Positions 8,732 through 17,363 are shown, counted from the first letter of the stretch. The stretch: 64,000 bases of DNA from Bradyrhizobium sp. NDS-1 (GCF_032918005.1 NZ_CP136628.1:2279501-2343500), one strand, 5' to 3'. The notes: generated by a model from the letters alone, not told the origin. Numbers and translations are program-made.

Positions 8732-10384
8732 ATGCCTCTGTATGGCATTCACAGAATTGCAGTTGAGAGTTTGGTCTGCGTTACCGGCATGCGCGGCAAG
8801 CTGCAACTGCACCTCCATCTCTTGCGAATATCCAGGTTGGTCGGCCCGCTTTTCGCTTCGATCGGTGTATGCCTTACGATTGCATCGATGATGTCCTGGT
8901 TTCCCGCCAACGCCATCGCTCAGGATAGATCAAGGCGGCCACTGATCTTTGTACCCGGTATATTCGGGAGCAAGCTGTGTGAGGACGGCGATCCAAAAAA
9001 ACTCCTGTGGGGATCGGTGTCAGCTTGGAAGCAGCTTCCTCTGCTCAAGCTCGATGCCGATGGCCACACGTCAAAGGTGCGGGTCGAGGCGTGCGGGCCA
9101 ATTGACGAGTTCGTGTACTTCGGACACCTCGGACAGGACGTATACCGCAAGTTTCTCGACGCACTTGCTCCGGATTACAAACCCGACACCAATCTGTTCG
9201 TATTCGCGTACGACTGGCGATTAAGCAGCTTCGACAACGCCGAGCGCTTCGAAGCCGCGATCGAACAATATGCAAAACTCCTTCATCTCGGAGATTCGGA
9301 TCAATTCGACGTCGTCGCTCACAGCATGGGTGGGCTTGTCGTAACCATATCGCTGAACGGTGGAAATCGGCGGATTCACCGCCTGGTTACGGTATCAACG
9401 CCGTTCCAAGGTTCGGTCGAGATGTTTCCTTCTCTTGAGGGCGGCTGGGGTTGGCTGCAGCGCCAGCTGGTTTCCATGCAGCAGGTACGAGACACGGTGC
9501 TCAGCTTCCCGTCGATCTATGAGTTGTTCCCGACCTATAGAAATTGCTGCGCGCTGGGCAGCGGAAGGCCAGGTATCCCTCTGAACATGACCCTGCCAGA
9601 GGACGTAAGAAGGATAGCCTGGATGAGCACGTTGCCGCCGGATTTGCTAAAAACGCGTTTGGATGCCTTATCAAGGCTTCGCGCGCTGACTGCTGGCAAA
9701 TCTCCGATTGCGGTAGCTCACATGTACGGCGTCAAGGAAGAGACACCGGAACAGATATATCTTTCGAATGAACCAAATGCCGATCAGGATCACTTGATCA
9801 AGAAGAAAGTGACATCCTGGCTGGGTGATGGAACTGTCCTCGATTACAGCGCCATGATGGACAATGATCTGGGAAGACTTCCTGGAGCGACCCTGCACGA
9901 GCGGATCATGTCTGATCCGAAGATTATCGAACAAGTGAAGGCAGCGCTGGTTGAACGGACTCCGCCGGAGAACATTTCAGCAGCCCCCCTCGCGACCTGC
10001 AACACCTCCGAGGGACCCCTTGAGATCGACGGGGCCACGCTGAATGGCTCCGAGAGGGTACTGCTACCCGAACAAGAGCTCTCCATGACGCTTTCGGTGA
10101 GGACCTCGAAGCCCATTCAGAGTCCCCCGGTGCTTCGCACTTTGGAAGCGGAAGGCCTCATCGTCTCCTCCGGTGCTTCCGCGGCTATAAAATTTGAGCC
10201 TTTCGATCAACCTAGCTTCGATAAGGAACGGGCGCGAGGAGGAGGGGTAATCGACTTCTACACCCAGAAATTCGCTGCGAAGGTCCGTGCTCCGACGGTC
10301 TCAGGAGATGCCAAGATCGAATTTCGGTGTGACGGGAAACAAAAGGAAGCCGTCGCCTCCTGGGACTTTAAGGTGACACCATGA
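8732..10384 (+). CDS. LCAT-like alpha/beta hydrolase, exported
   Basis: A 550-aa protein of the lecithin:cholesterol acyltransferase / phospholipase type. After a hydrophobic stretch at about 33-64 ending ANAIAQ (signal peptide or anchor), it shows FVPGIFGSKL (73-82, lid/oxyanion region), the LCAT-family YDWR (160-163) and the nucleophile elbow AHSMGG with S198. A D and an H for the triad probably lie in the 360-400 region (GDGTV). Residues after about 420 form an unassigned beta-rich C-terminal domain. The start at 8732 has GGGGG close upstream; 8789 is an alternative. The stop overlaps the next gene by ATGA, so lipase and protease are probably made together and act outside the cytoplasm. 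Confidence 0.78.
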   Translation: MPLYGIHRIAVESLVCVTGMRGKLQLHLHLLRISRLVGPLFASIGVCLTIASMMSWFPANAIAQDRSRRPLIFVPGIFGSKLCEDGDPKKLLWGSVSAWKQLPLLKLDADGHTSKVRVEACGPIDEFVYFGHLGQDVYRKFLDALAPDYKPDTNLFVFAYDWRLSSFDNAERFEAAIEQYAKLLHLGDSDQFDVVAHSMGGLVVTISLNGGNRRIHRLVTVSTPFQGSVEMFPSLEGGWGWLQRQLVSMQQVRDTVLSFPSIYELFPTYRNCCALGSGRPGIPLNMTLPEDVRRIAWMSTLPPDLLKTRLDALSRLRALTAGKSPIAVAHMYGVKEETPEQIYLSNEPNADQDHLIKKKVTSWLGDGTVLDYSAMMDNDLGRLPGATLHERIMSDPKIIEQVKAALVERTPPENISAAPLATCNTSEGPLEIDGATLNGSERVLLPEQELSMTLSVRTSKPIQSPPVLRTLEAEGLIVSSGASAAIKFEPFDQPSFDKERARGGGVIDFYTQKFAAKVRAPTVSGDAKIEFRCDGKQKEAVASWDFKVTP

Positions 10385-11946
10385 ACAGGCGAGCCGTTTT
10401 GCTGGCGTTACTCGGTAGTTTTGCTGTCTCGCCTGCTGCGCCTCAATCTTTCACCAAGGCAATCGAACTTGCCAGGACCTACACTGTTGCGATCCGGGTG
10501 ACCGGCACGGCGGAGAATGGCGGATCAGACACCCGATACGGGTCGGGCGTTATTGTGCGCAGCAGTGGCTTCATCGCCACTGCTGGCCACGTGATTGGAG
10601 CCAACTCGGAATGGCTTCAGGGCAGCGACGGAATCCTGAAGCGAACCATCCAGGTTCGAATTCCCGACATTCACGGCTATCTCGAAGATCAGTGGCGGTC
10701 CGCCGAGCTGTTCAAGCCAGGGCCATCCGACGTTGCCATCATCAAGATCAATGGAGCCGATTTCAAGCGCGCCGATTGCCGCGTGTTGCAGGAAGTTCGC
10801 GGTACCGACATCTATCGCCTTGGTTTTCCCGAAGGCGGCCAAGGCGGCTGGGCTGACGAGAAGGGTGGCAAGACGGCAGTCAGCCAATTGGCCCAGAATT
10901 TTCAAGGCAACATGATTTCCCAGAAGGGAATGAGCGGCGGACCTGCAGTCGACGTGACCGGCAGGGTGCTCGGGTTGTCGATCAACCGCGAAGATGATCC
11001 GAGATTTCCCAGCCAGAGTTTTACGGAATTCGTCCGCATCGAGGAGGCCGCCGCGCTGTTGCCCCAATCCAGCGACGCGGCAGGCTGCCAGGTTGGATCA
11101 CCCGGCACAGGTGGCGATGCTGTCGACATCACGCCGCGTCTGAAATCCCTCGGCACCGAAGCGACCGTCATTTTCAATTATCCCGATCAGATCGTGACGA
11201 TCAAACCCGGCGAATATGTTCTCGACGGCCGCAGCCTGCGACTCAAAGCCAAGAAGCTGGCCTTGGACGGAACGGTTCTGATCCGGTCCTTCGCGCCAGC
11301 ATCGGCGCCATCAGCGGGACAACAAGGTGGCCCGGGCAATACAGGCACGCAGGCTGGCGGTGATGGCCAGAACGGTGCGAGAGGGTTGCAAGGTGAGGTC
11401 GGGGCGCCAGGTGGTGACGGGAGGTCAGGGCGCGCGAGCGGTGCCTATTTGATCGAGGTAGAGGAACTCGCTCTCGCGCGAGATACGAAATTGCAAATAG
11501 TCGCAGACGGCGAACCTGGAGGAAAGGGCGGGCGTGGTGGTGTCGGCGGTCCTGGTGGTGCCGGAGGTGCCGGCCGCAACCGAGGCGGAAATGCCTTTTG
11601 TGGCGGAGCGGTTTCGCCCGGCAATGGTGGTCCCGGAGGCAAGGGCGGAATAGGCGGTCCGGGCGGTAGAGGAGGCCGCGGCGGAGACGGTGGCCAAATC
11701 GTCTATGCCGCATCGTTGGCCGACTATTTGGTCGACCAAAGATTGGTGCTCTCCGCACCCGGTGGAATGGCAGGTGTTGGTGGTGCGGGTGGACCGGGTG
11801 GTTCAGGTGGCCCCGGCGGGGCCGCGGGCGGAGGCAGCCACTGCGGCGGTGGCGGAGATACTGGTCCAGTAGGAGCTGCAGGCGACGCAGGGATCAGCGG
11901 AAGCGCAGGCGCGCTTGGTTTGTATGGCGATGTGCGTGGCCTTTAA
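10381..11946 (+). CDS. Trypsin-like serine protease with glycine-rich C-terminal tail
   Basis: A 521-aa exported protease. A signal peptide covers about residues 1-22. The S1-type catalytic triad is visible as H70 (TAGH), D117 (SDVAI) and S185 (GMSGGP). After the protease domain, from about residue 310, the protein has two low-complexity blocks rich in Gly-Gly-x and GPGG (about 375-438 and 460-510), separated by a non-repetitive segment. The second block resembles collagen-like or PE-PGRS-like tails. A cysteine occurs within each block. It is translationally coupled to the LCAT-like hydrolase (ATGA overlap). The tail may anchor it or present it at the surface; substrate unknown. Confidence 0.78.
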   Translation: MNRRAVLLALLGSFAVSPAAPQSFTKAIELARTYTVAIRVTGTAENGGSDTRYGSGVIVRSSGFIATAGHVIGANSEWLQGSDGILKRTIQVRIPDIHGYLEDQWRSAELFKPGPSDVAIIKINGADFKRADCRVLQEVRGTDIYRLGFPEGGQGGWADEKGGKTAVSQLAQNFQGNMISQKGMSGGPAVDVTGRVLGLSINREDDPRFPSQSFTEFVRIEEAAALLPQSSDAAGCQVGSPGTGGDAVDITPRLKSLGTEATVIFNYPDQIVTIKPGEYVLDGRSLRLKAKKLALDGTVLIRSFAPASAPSAGQQGGPGNTGTQAGGDGQNGARGLQGEVGAPGGDGRSGRASGAYLIEVEELALARDTKLQIVADGEPGGKGGRGGVGGPGGAGGAGRNRGGNAFCGGAVSPGNGGPGGKGGIGGPGGRGGRGGDGGQIVYAASLADYLVDQRLVLSAPGGMAGVGGAGGPGGSGGPGGAAGGGSHCGGGGDTGPVGAAGDAGISGSAGALGLYGDVRGL

Positions 11947-12212
11947 CTGAATCCAACCACGATGCGTTCTTGTCAGTACCGAGCCGTCTCAAACCCATGC
12001 CCTGATCGTGCATTCTGCAAAATCAAGAAGCACTCAGAGCACCGGCATGCGCCCCGATCGATAGCTGCAGTTCGAAAGAACTCCTGGTTGCAATGACGCG
12101 ACTCAGTGCCGCCCTTACAAGACCACGAGAAGGTCGGTCATGCGTCGTTGTTGCACCCCATGAGCCGAACTGCCGCATCCTACATGGCGTTGTTGGAAAC
12201 GTGGCTCGCTGC

Positions 12213-13319
12213 TCAGATTGGCAGATCCAGCTGTGGCTCCGCGCCATCTTCGGTTTGTAGCGACGACAGTGAGACGCCCAAGAGCCGCACCGGTCTTGGA
12301 AGAGGCGTTTCGTTCTCAAGCAGGGCGACGATCAGGCTCTCCAGACCGGCCCGGCTCGACACGGCGGAAGGAACAGACTTACTGCGTGTCATGATCTCGA
12401 AGTCTGCGAATTTAATCTTCAGCGTTACTGTCCGGCCTCGCAGGCCCTTGTCTTTGGAATGCCGCCAGACCTTGTCGACCAGGGGCTGCAGCTCCGACAC
12501 CATCGCCTCGAAGTCGCCGAGATCAGTGGAGAAAGTGCTTTCGGCGCCGACGGATTTTCGGATCCGGTCGGCGCGAACCTCACGGTTGTCGACGCCCCGC
12601 GAGATCCAATAGTAGTAGCTTCCGGCCTTCCCGAAGTTTGCCTGCATGAATTCGAGCGACTGGTTACGCATGTCGAGGCCGGTGTAGAGGCCGAGAGCGT
12701 TCATCTTGGCGCTGGTTGCCGGCCCAATGCCGTGGAATTTGCCGACAGGCAGGGTTTCTACGAATGCGGGGCCCATCTCAGGCGTGATGACGTACTGGCC
12801 GTTCGGCTTGCGGTGGTCAGAGGCGAGCTTTGCGAGAAACTTGTTATAGGAGATGCCGGCCGAAGCGTTGAGGCCGGTTACCTCCTTGATCTTCGCACGG
12901 ATCGCCAACGCGACGTCCCGGGCTAACGGAATCCCCTGCAGGTTTTCCGTGACGTCCAGATAAGCCTCGTCCAGGGAAAGCGGCTCGATGATGGACGTGT
13001 GCTCGGCGAAGATGTCGCGGACCTGCTGGGAGACTGCCTTGTAGAGCTCGAAGCGCGGCTTCACGAAAATGATGTTCGGGCATTGCCGCTTCGCCGTTAC
13101 CGACGGCATGGCCGAGCGCACTCCGAATTTCCTCGCTTCATAGCAGGCTGCCGCAATGACGCCTCGCTCGCGCGATCCGCCGACGGCAACCGGCTTGCCG
13201 CGCAGATCCGGGTTGTCCCACTGCTCGACGGACGCATAGAAGGCGTCCATGTCGACGTGGATGATCTTGCGCTGGCGGCCCGGGGAAGCTGCCTGGTCGT
13301 CATCGTCCTCGATGGTCAC
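12213..13319 (-). CDS. dinB: DNA polymerase IV (Y-family)
   Basis: A 368-aa translesion polymerase. The palm carries MDAFYASVEQ near residue 20 with a catalytic aspartate, and SLDEAYLDVT with the second acidic pair. The helix-hairpin-helix segment (KFHGIGPATSAKM) and little-finger domain follow. A GTG at 13317-13319 overlaps the yedK stop as GTGA, which marks it as the downstream coupled gene; longer in-frame starts upstream run into yedK and are rejected. It would extend primers past damaged bases. It is probably under the LexA box at 16295, though the IS insertion in yedK may now cut it off from that promoter. Confidence 0.92.
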   Translation of the reverse strand: MTIEDDDDQAASPGRQRKIIHVDMDAFYASVEQWDNPDLRGKPVAVGGSRERGVIAAACYEARKFGVRSAMPSVTAKRQCPNIIFVKPRFELYKAVSQQVRDIFAEHTSIIEPLSLDEAYLDVTENLQGIPLARDVALAIRAKIKEVTGLNASAGISYNKFLAKLASDHRKPNGQYVITPEMGPAFVETLPVGKFHGIGPATSAKMNALGLYTGLDMRNQSLEFMQANFGKAGSYYYWISRGVDNREVRADRIRKSVGAESTFSTDLGDFEAMVSELQPLVDKVWRHSKDKGLRGRTVTLKIKFADFEIMTRSKSVPSAVSSRAGLESLIVALLENETPLPRPVRLLGVSLSSLQTEDGAEPQLDLPI

Positions 13320-14036
13320 GTCGTTAGCCCGGCCGTGTCTTCCTTGACGCCGCGGGCGACAATCCGGAGCGTGCCGTCGGCAAGCGGCCGTTGTAGCCTT
13401 AGTGCCTCGTCCAGAGGGGCAGTCATCCAGGTCTCGACTTCGTCCGGCGTCGTCAGGATCACCGGCATCGCCTTGGGATGGATGGCGTCGACCTCGGCGT
13501 TTGGTTCGGTCGTGAGGAACGCGTAGAGATCGTTGGTGGTCTCGCCCTCCTTGACCTTCCGAACGGACGTCCAGTTGGTCCAGATGCCGGCGAAGCAAGC
13601 AAGGGGACGCGTTTCATCGAGCGCGAACCAGATATCACCGCCCTCGGCCTTGTTGAATTCGCTGAAGGAGTTGAACGGCACAATGCTGCGATTTTCGGCC
13701 CCCAGCCATCGCGTCCAGTGCTTGCTTTTCACGTTGCGGATGTTTGTCGTGCCGCCGTCCGGCTCCATCCGCAGTAGTTCCTTGAAATCGACGGTCTTGC
13801 CCTTGGCCTGCAGCTTTTCGGCTCGCTTCTTCGTGGCATCCATCAGCGCCTTTGACGATGATGGCATTCCCCACCGCGCCGTAGCGAGTTCGCGCCCCTC
13901 GGGTCCGTTGCGCACGATCGGTGCCTTGTAATCGGGAAAGACCCCCGGCATCGGCGCTAGATTGCCAACGTATCGGCTCACGACGCGAAACAGCGCGATG
14001 ATGGCGGCCTGGTTTGTCGTGATCGAATAGAGAGGG
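13316..14036 (-). pseudogene. yedK: SOS response-associated peptidase (SRAP/HMCES family), 3' part, disrupted by IS
   Basis: The reading frame matches the SRAP family (NIRNVKSKHWTRWLG, CLVPFNSFSEF-like region as SIVPFNSFSEF, HPKAMPVIL, LQRPLADGTLRIVARG). SRAP enzymes use Cys2, exposed after Met removal, to cross-link to abasic sites in single-stranded DNA. Here the Met-Cys start is missing: the frame runs back through LYSITTNQAAI to the border of an IS element at about 14036. The matching start (ATGTGCAATC, Met-Cys-Asn-Leu) lies at 15381-15390 on the far side of the IS. A GTG at 13981 could still give a product without the catalytic cysteine. Confidence 0.85.
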
Positions 14037-14051
14037 TGATTGCGGTTGCTG
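14037..14051 (+). repeat. left inverted repeat of IS110/IS1111 element
   Basis: TGATTGCGGTTGCTG, exact reverse complement of 15361-15375. It lies within a few bases of the left yedK junction. Confidence 0.8.
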
Positions 14052-14109
14052 CTCGAAAGGCTCAGCCTGGAAGGGAAGCCGGCGAGCCGGTGGCAGCAGG
14101 AGCGGGAAC

Positions 14110-15144
14110 ATGAAGCACTATGTCGGTCTGGATGTTTCGCTAAAGGAGACGGCTATCTGTGTTGTGGACGAGAATGGCGTCGTCATTCGCGAGGGCAAGG
14201 CACTTTCGGAACCGGAGGCTATTGTTGCTTGGCTCAACGAAAGCGGATTGCCCATTGTCAAGATCGGGATTGAGATTGGTGGTCTCGCTCGTTGGCTGTA
14301 CAGCGAACTGCGTGCTGCCGGCTTACACGCAGTCTGCATCGATCCCCGAAGACTGCGTGGCGTGACTAAGACGATGCCGATTAAGACCGATCGAAACGAC
14401 GCTCGCGCCATTGCACAGGTAATGCGGGTCGGCTGGTACACCGTTGTTCATATCAAGGGTGACGTGAGCCAGGAGCTACGAATGCTTCTCAACAATCGCA
14501 AGACGCTTTTGATCAAGCAGATCGATATCGAGAACGAAATTCGCGGCGTCTTACGCGTCTTCGGCTTAAAGCTATCTGGTCGTATACCTCAAGCGACGTT
14601 TGAGCAGCAGACTAATGAACTCACAGATGGCCATCCACGACTCGCGGCGATGCTGCGCCCAATGCTTGTGGCTCGAGCCGCGCTGCGTGAACAGTACGGC
14701 GTCCTGCACAAGATGGTACTTGAAATAGTACGCCGCGAACCGACATGTCAGCGGCTCATGACGATACCGGGCGTAGGTGCACTGACGGCAATCACGTTTC
14801 TAACAACCATTGATGACCCGGATCGCTTTCAACGCTCCCGCGATGTTGGCGCGCATCTTGGCCTTACGCCACGCAAATACGCATCTGGGGAAACCGATCG
14901 GAATGGCGCTATTTCGAGGTGTGGCGATGTGATGCTCAGGACCATACTTTATCAGGCCGCGCTTGCACTTCTAACCCGCACCAAGCGTTGGTCCGCATTG
15001 AAAGCTTGGGGTGTAAGGGTGGCCAAGCGACGCGGCCTTCGCCGAGCGGTCGTAGCAGTCGCACGAAAATTAGCGATCGTGATGCATCGGATCTGGGCAG
15101 ATGGAAGCGAGTTCCGATGGACCCGCGAGGAGGCGACCGCATGA
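14110..15144 (+). CDS. IS110-family transposase
   Basis: A 344-aa DEDD-type transposase, full length for the family. The N-terminal RuvC-like domain starts YVGLDVSLKETAICVVDENG with the first aspartate at residue 5. The C-terminal transposase-20 domain has PGVGALTAITFLTTIDDP and HLGLTPRKYASGE. These enzymes act with a bridge RNA encoded in the element's non-coding ends to choose target and donor sites. The gene appears intact, so the element may still be mobile. Confidence 0.95.
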   Translation: MKHYVGLDVSLKETAICVVDENGVVIREGKALSEPEAIVAWLNESGLPIVKIGIEIGGLARWLYSELRAAGLHAVCIDPRRLRGVTKTMPIKTDRNDARAIAQVMRVGWYTVVHIKGDVSQELRMLLNNRKTLLIKQIDIENEIRGVLRVFGLKLSGRIPQATFEQQTNELTDGHPRLAAMLRPMLVARAALREQYGVLHKMVLEIVRREPTCQRLMTIPGVGALTAITFLTTIDDPDRFQRSRDVGAHLGLTPRKYASGETDRNGAISRCGDVMLRTILYQAALALLTRTKRWSALKAWGVRVAKRRGLRRAVVAVARKLAIVMHRIWADGSEFRWTREEATA

Positions 15145-15360
15145 TCAATTAGCAATTCAGCGGATCCGCCGAAAAGGCGGGACGACGTCCTGCGAGGACG
15201 AGGTCGGGGTGACTGCGCTGCAACCTCTGTGCCTGCAGCACGCGCCTAATAGATAGCAGCTCCCGATCTTCGGACTACCATCGTGAGGCGGCTATGAACG
15301 TCGACCTCGTAGACAAGAGCGAGCCTCGCAGGCTGTCGGTAACGAGCTGAACCCTTGTGC
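15145..15360 (+). ncRNA. non-coding right flank of IS110 element (possible bridge RNA region)
   Basis: About 216 bases between the transposase stop and the right inverted repeat hold no convincing gene but contain GC-rich self-complementary stretches, for example CCGAAAAGGCGGGACGACGTCCTGCGAGGACG near 15168-15200. IS1111-group elements encode their bridge RNA beside the transposase, and either flank could be the source (the left flank, 14052-14109, is short). This is family knowledge applied to a region; no RNA boundaries can be set here. Confidence 0.3.
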
Positions 15361-15375
15361 CAGCAACCGCAATCA
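15361..15375 (-). repeat. right inverted repeat of IS110/IS1111 element
   Basis: CAGCAACCGCAATCA, exact reverse complement of the left repeat at 14037-14051. Five bases separate it from the severed start of yedK. Confidence 0.8.
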
Positions 15376-15380
15376 GACAA

Positions 15381-15390
15381 GATTGCACAT
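15381..15390 (-). pseudogene. yedK: severed 5' end of yedK
   Basis: On the minus strand ATGTGCAATC encodes Met-Cys-Asn and the first base of Leu, the canonical SRAP start including catalytic Cys2. It begins three bases after the stop of the upstream unknown gene, so yedK was the third gene of the operon before the IS entered. Confidence 0.75.
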
Positions 15391-15393
15391 CGG

Positions 15394-15843
15394 TCAGGCT
15401 TCGGTCCGGGGGTGGCGCGGCTGCCAGGCCAATTGTAGCAGAGTCGCGGATGGACGCCGGCCCGCCTTGGCGCATTTGCGGCAGCGCAGCCGGCTGGCGA
15501 GATCGTGCACAAAGGTGGTCGGCGGGTGCTTCATCGCCGCAAGGTCGACGTCGCTTGGCGTCTTGCACTGCGCGCACCTGATCTCAAGCCAAGGGAAGCC
15601 TCCATTCACGGCCTGGTCGATGGTGGGCGACGGATCGATCGGTTCGCCGTCTGACCACATCCGCTCGTTCCAGCTTTCGCAAAGCAGCCTGTCAGCTTGC
15701 TGGATGAGCGCTTCCCCCTTCGCCCGCGTCTCCGCCGATTGGGTCGCGAGAATGTTGGCCATCGCCCGTGCCTTGCCGAGCTCTTTCGCCAGTGCCTTGC
15801 GATCGCCGCCCGACAGCGGTGTAGGGTGATACTTCGGGGCCAT
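15394..15843 (-). CDS. hypothetical zinc-ribbon protein
   Basis: A 149-aa protein beginning MAPKYHPTPL. It holds two CxxC pairs, CAQC (about residue 99) and CRKC (about 128), consistent with a zinc ribbon, and a helical N-terminal half. The start at 15843 avoids overlap with the gene before it; an in-frame ATG at 15930 would overlap that gene by 41 bases. It sits in the operon ahead of yedK and dinB, so a link to DNA damage is plausible but unproven. It appears to be conserved in Bradyrhizobium relatives, from memory. Confidence 0.68.
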   Translation of the reverse strand: MAPKYHPTPLSGGDRKALAKELGKARAMANILATQSAETRAKGEALIQQADRLLCESWNERMWSDGEPIDPSPTIDQAVNGGFPWLEIRCAQCKTPSDVDLAAMKHPPTTFVHDLASRLRCRKCAKAGRRPSATLLQLAWQPRHPRTEA

Positions 15844-15889
15844 CCGGACATCCAGGTGCAAAGAGATCGGATAGGCGATCCGGAGCGGG

Positions 15890-16285
15890 TTACGGCGTCT
15901 CGAGCGCCGGCCAGCACCCGTCTTCTTCATGTCTGCCAGTGCGCTGCTGGCAGGTGTTGTCGAGCAGCCGTTGCGCGACGTCCTTCCAGACCGCGTTGCT
16001 GCCATACAATCGGACTGCATCGGCGGTCTGGATTTCCACGGTCCGCTCGCAGCGGCGGCAGGCGACGCGCAGCACGTGACGCTGAATTTCCGAAAGACGT
16101 CTCAGCCGTATCTGGACCTCGGTCGCGGCGGCACGAGGGTCTTTGAGGACCGACTCCCAGTATTCGGCTGGGAGGGGCGCATCCGGAGCCGCAGCGGAGG
16201 GGCCCCGCCTGCGGGCGGCTTCAGCGGCGAGCTTTTCCATCTGCTTCGGGGTCGGCATGCGCCAGCTCGCGGGTCGGTCGGTCAT
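15890..16285 (-). CDS. hypothetical cysteine-containing protein, first gene of SOS-type operon
   Basis: A 131-aa protein with a proline/alanine-rich N-terminus and a CRRC motif (about residue 76) followed by a conserved-looking helical segment (AVWKDVAQRLLDNTCQQRTGRHEEDGCWP). Four cysteines suggest metal binding. The start at 16283-16285 has only a weak ribosome site. The LexA-type box at 16295-16309 lies directly upstream, so this gene probably heads the damage-inducible transcript that continues to dinB. Confidence 0.68.
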   Translation of the reverse strand: MTDRPASWRMPTPKQMEKLAAEAARRRGPSAAAPDAPLPAEYWESVLKDPRAAATEVQIRLRRLSEIQRHVLRVACRRCERTVEIQTADAVRLYGSNAVWKDVAQRLLDNTCQQRTGRHEEDGCWPALETP

Positions 16286-16294
16286 TCTGAATTA

Positions 16295-16309
16295 GAACAT
16301 AAAGAGAAC
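16295..16309 (-). promoter_or_regulatory. LexA (SOS) box, alphaproteobacterial type
   Basis: The plus strand reads GAAC-ATAAAGA-GAAC, that is GTTC-N7-GTTC on the strand of the operon. This is the exact alphaproteobacterial LexA operator. It lies ten bases before the first start codon of an operon that ends in yedK and dinB, two genes regularly under LexA. The ku gene diverges on the other side, 121 bases away. Confidence 0.82.
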
Positions 16310-16429
16310 AAAAGTCGAGTCCGCTCCGGCCCGTTCCGATGAAAAATCCTCCTGGTGGAAGGGGCACGATGTCGGAACCAAGCTGGATGGATCGTCTTGA
16401 ATCCAGCATCAGTATCGGAGTTCCCCACC

Positions 16430-17363
16430 ATGGCCCCTCGCGCCAACTGGAAAGGCTTCCTGCGTCTTTCCCTCGTCACCTGTCCGGTCGCGCTCTATCC
16501 CGGCCACATCGGAATCCGAAAAGGTCTCGTTCAACCAGCTCAACCGTAAGACCGGTCACCGCATCAAATACGCCAAGGTGGATGCCGACACCGGCGAGGA
16601 GGTCGACAACGAAGACATCGTCAAAGGCTACAAGGTCGACACCGACACATTCATCGAGGTTACCAAGGAGGAGCTCGAGAACGTCGCGCTGGAATCCACG
16701 CGAACCATCGAGATCGACGAATTCGTCGACCGCAGCGAGATCGATCCGCGATATCTCATCCGTCCTTATTATCTGCGCCCTGACGGCAAAGTTGGGCACG
16801 ATGCCTTCGCGGTCATTCGCGAGACGATCCGCGAGATGAACAAGGTCGCGATCGGTCGGGTGGTGCTGACCAATCGCGAACACATCATCGCGCTGGAGCC
16901 GCTCGACAAGGGGCTGATGGGGACGCTGCTCCGCTATCCCTATGAAGTCCGCGATCCGAAGGAGTATTTCGACGATATCCAGGACGTCAAAGTCACCAAG
17001 GACATGCTCGATCTCGCCAGGCATATCGTCAACCAGAAGGCGGGACATTTCGAGCCGGACAAGTTCGAAGACCAGTACGAAACCGCTCTCATCGATCTCA
17101 TCAACCAGAAGCGCGCCGGCAAACCCATCACCGCGAAAGCGCGTCCCAGCGGCGAGAACGTGGTTGACCTGATGGACGCTCTGCGCAAGAGCATCGGCGG
17201 AGGCGCGGCGGCAGCGACAGAGGCGCCGAAGAAGGCAGCCAAGAAGGCGCGCAAAGCGGCGGCCGGGCAGAAGGAAATGCTGATGCCGATTGCCGGCAAG
17301 AAACCGGCCAAGGAGGCCGCAGCGAAGAAGCCGGCGGCCAGACCGCAGCGGAAGTCGGCATAG
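16430..17363 (+). pseudogene. ku: Ku DNA end-binding protein with single-base frameshift
   Basis: Translation from the ATG at 16430 gives the Ku N-terminus MAPRANWKGFLRLSLVTCPVALYP. It then leaves frame at the CCCGGCC run around 16499-16505. Deleting one G there restores ATSESEKVSFNQLNRKTGHR and the rest of a bacterial Ku, with the core ending near residue 260 and a lysine/alanine-rich tail (KKAAKKARK, KKPAKEAAAKK) as in rhizobial Ku. The corrected protein is 310 aa. Ku binds double-strand ends and recruits LigD-type ligases for non-homologous end joining. As written the gene is broken after about 25 residues; an assembly error is the other explanation. Confidence 0.9.

Larger units (their letters stand above)
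14037..15380 (+). mobile_element. IS110-family (IS1111-like) insertion sequence in yedK
   Basis: The element of about 1.34 kb lies between the two halves of yedK. Exact 15-bp inverted repeats occur at 14037-14051 (TGATTGCGGTTGCTG) and 15361-15375 (its reverse complement), near the ends and flanking the transposase. Sub-terminal inverted repeats are characteristic of the IS1111 subgroup of IS110. The yedK junctions rejoin cleanly as ATGTGCAATCTCTATTCG if the element is removed, allowing one to two bases of ambiguity at each edge. No long target duplication is seen, as expected for the family. Confidence 0.85.

Noticed and set aside
11243..11758. antisense frames over the glycine-rich tail
   Set aside because: Low-complexity GGx codons read on the other strand give long proline/arginine/histidine frames; not genes.
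12213..13598. longer dinB frame with 93 extra N-terminal residues
   Set aside because: The extension lies on top of yedK in another frame and has no polymerase homology; the GTG at 13319 overlapping the yedK stop is the natural start.
16430..17363. programmed frameshift in ku
   Set aside because: No known precedent in the family, the shift lies after only about 25 residues and in a run of C and G; mutation or sequence error is simpler.
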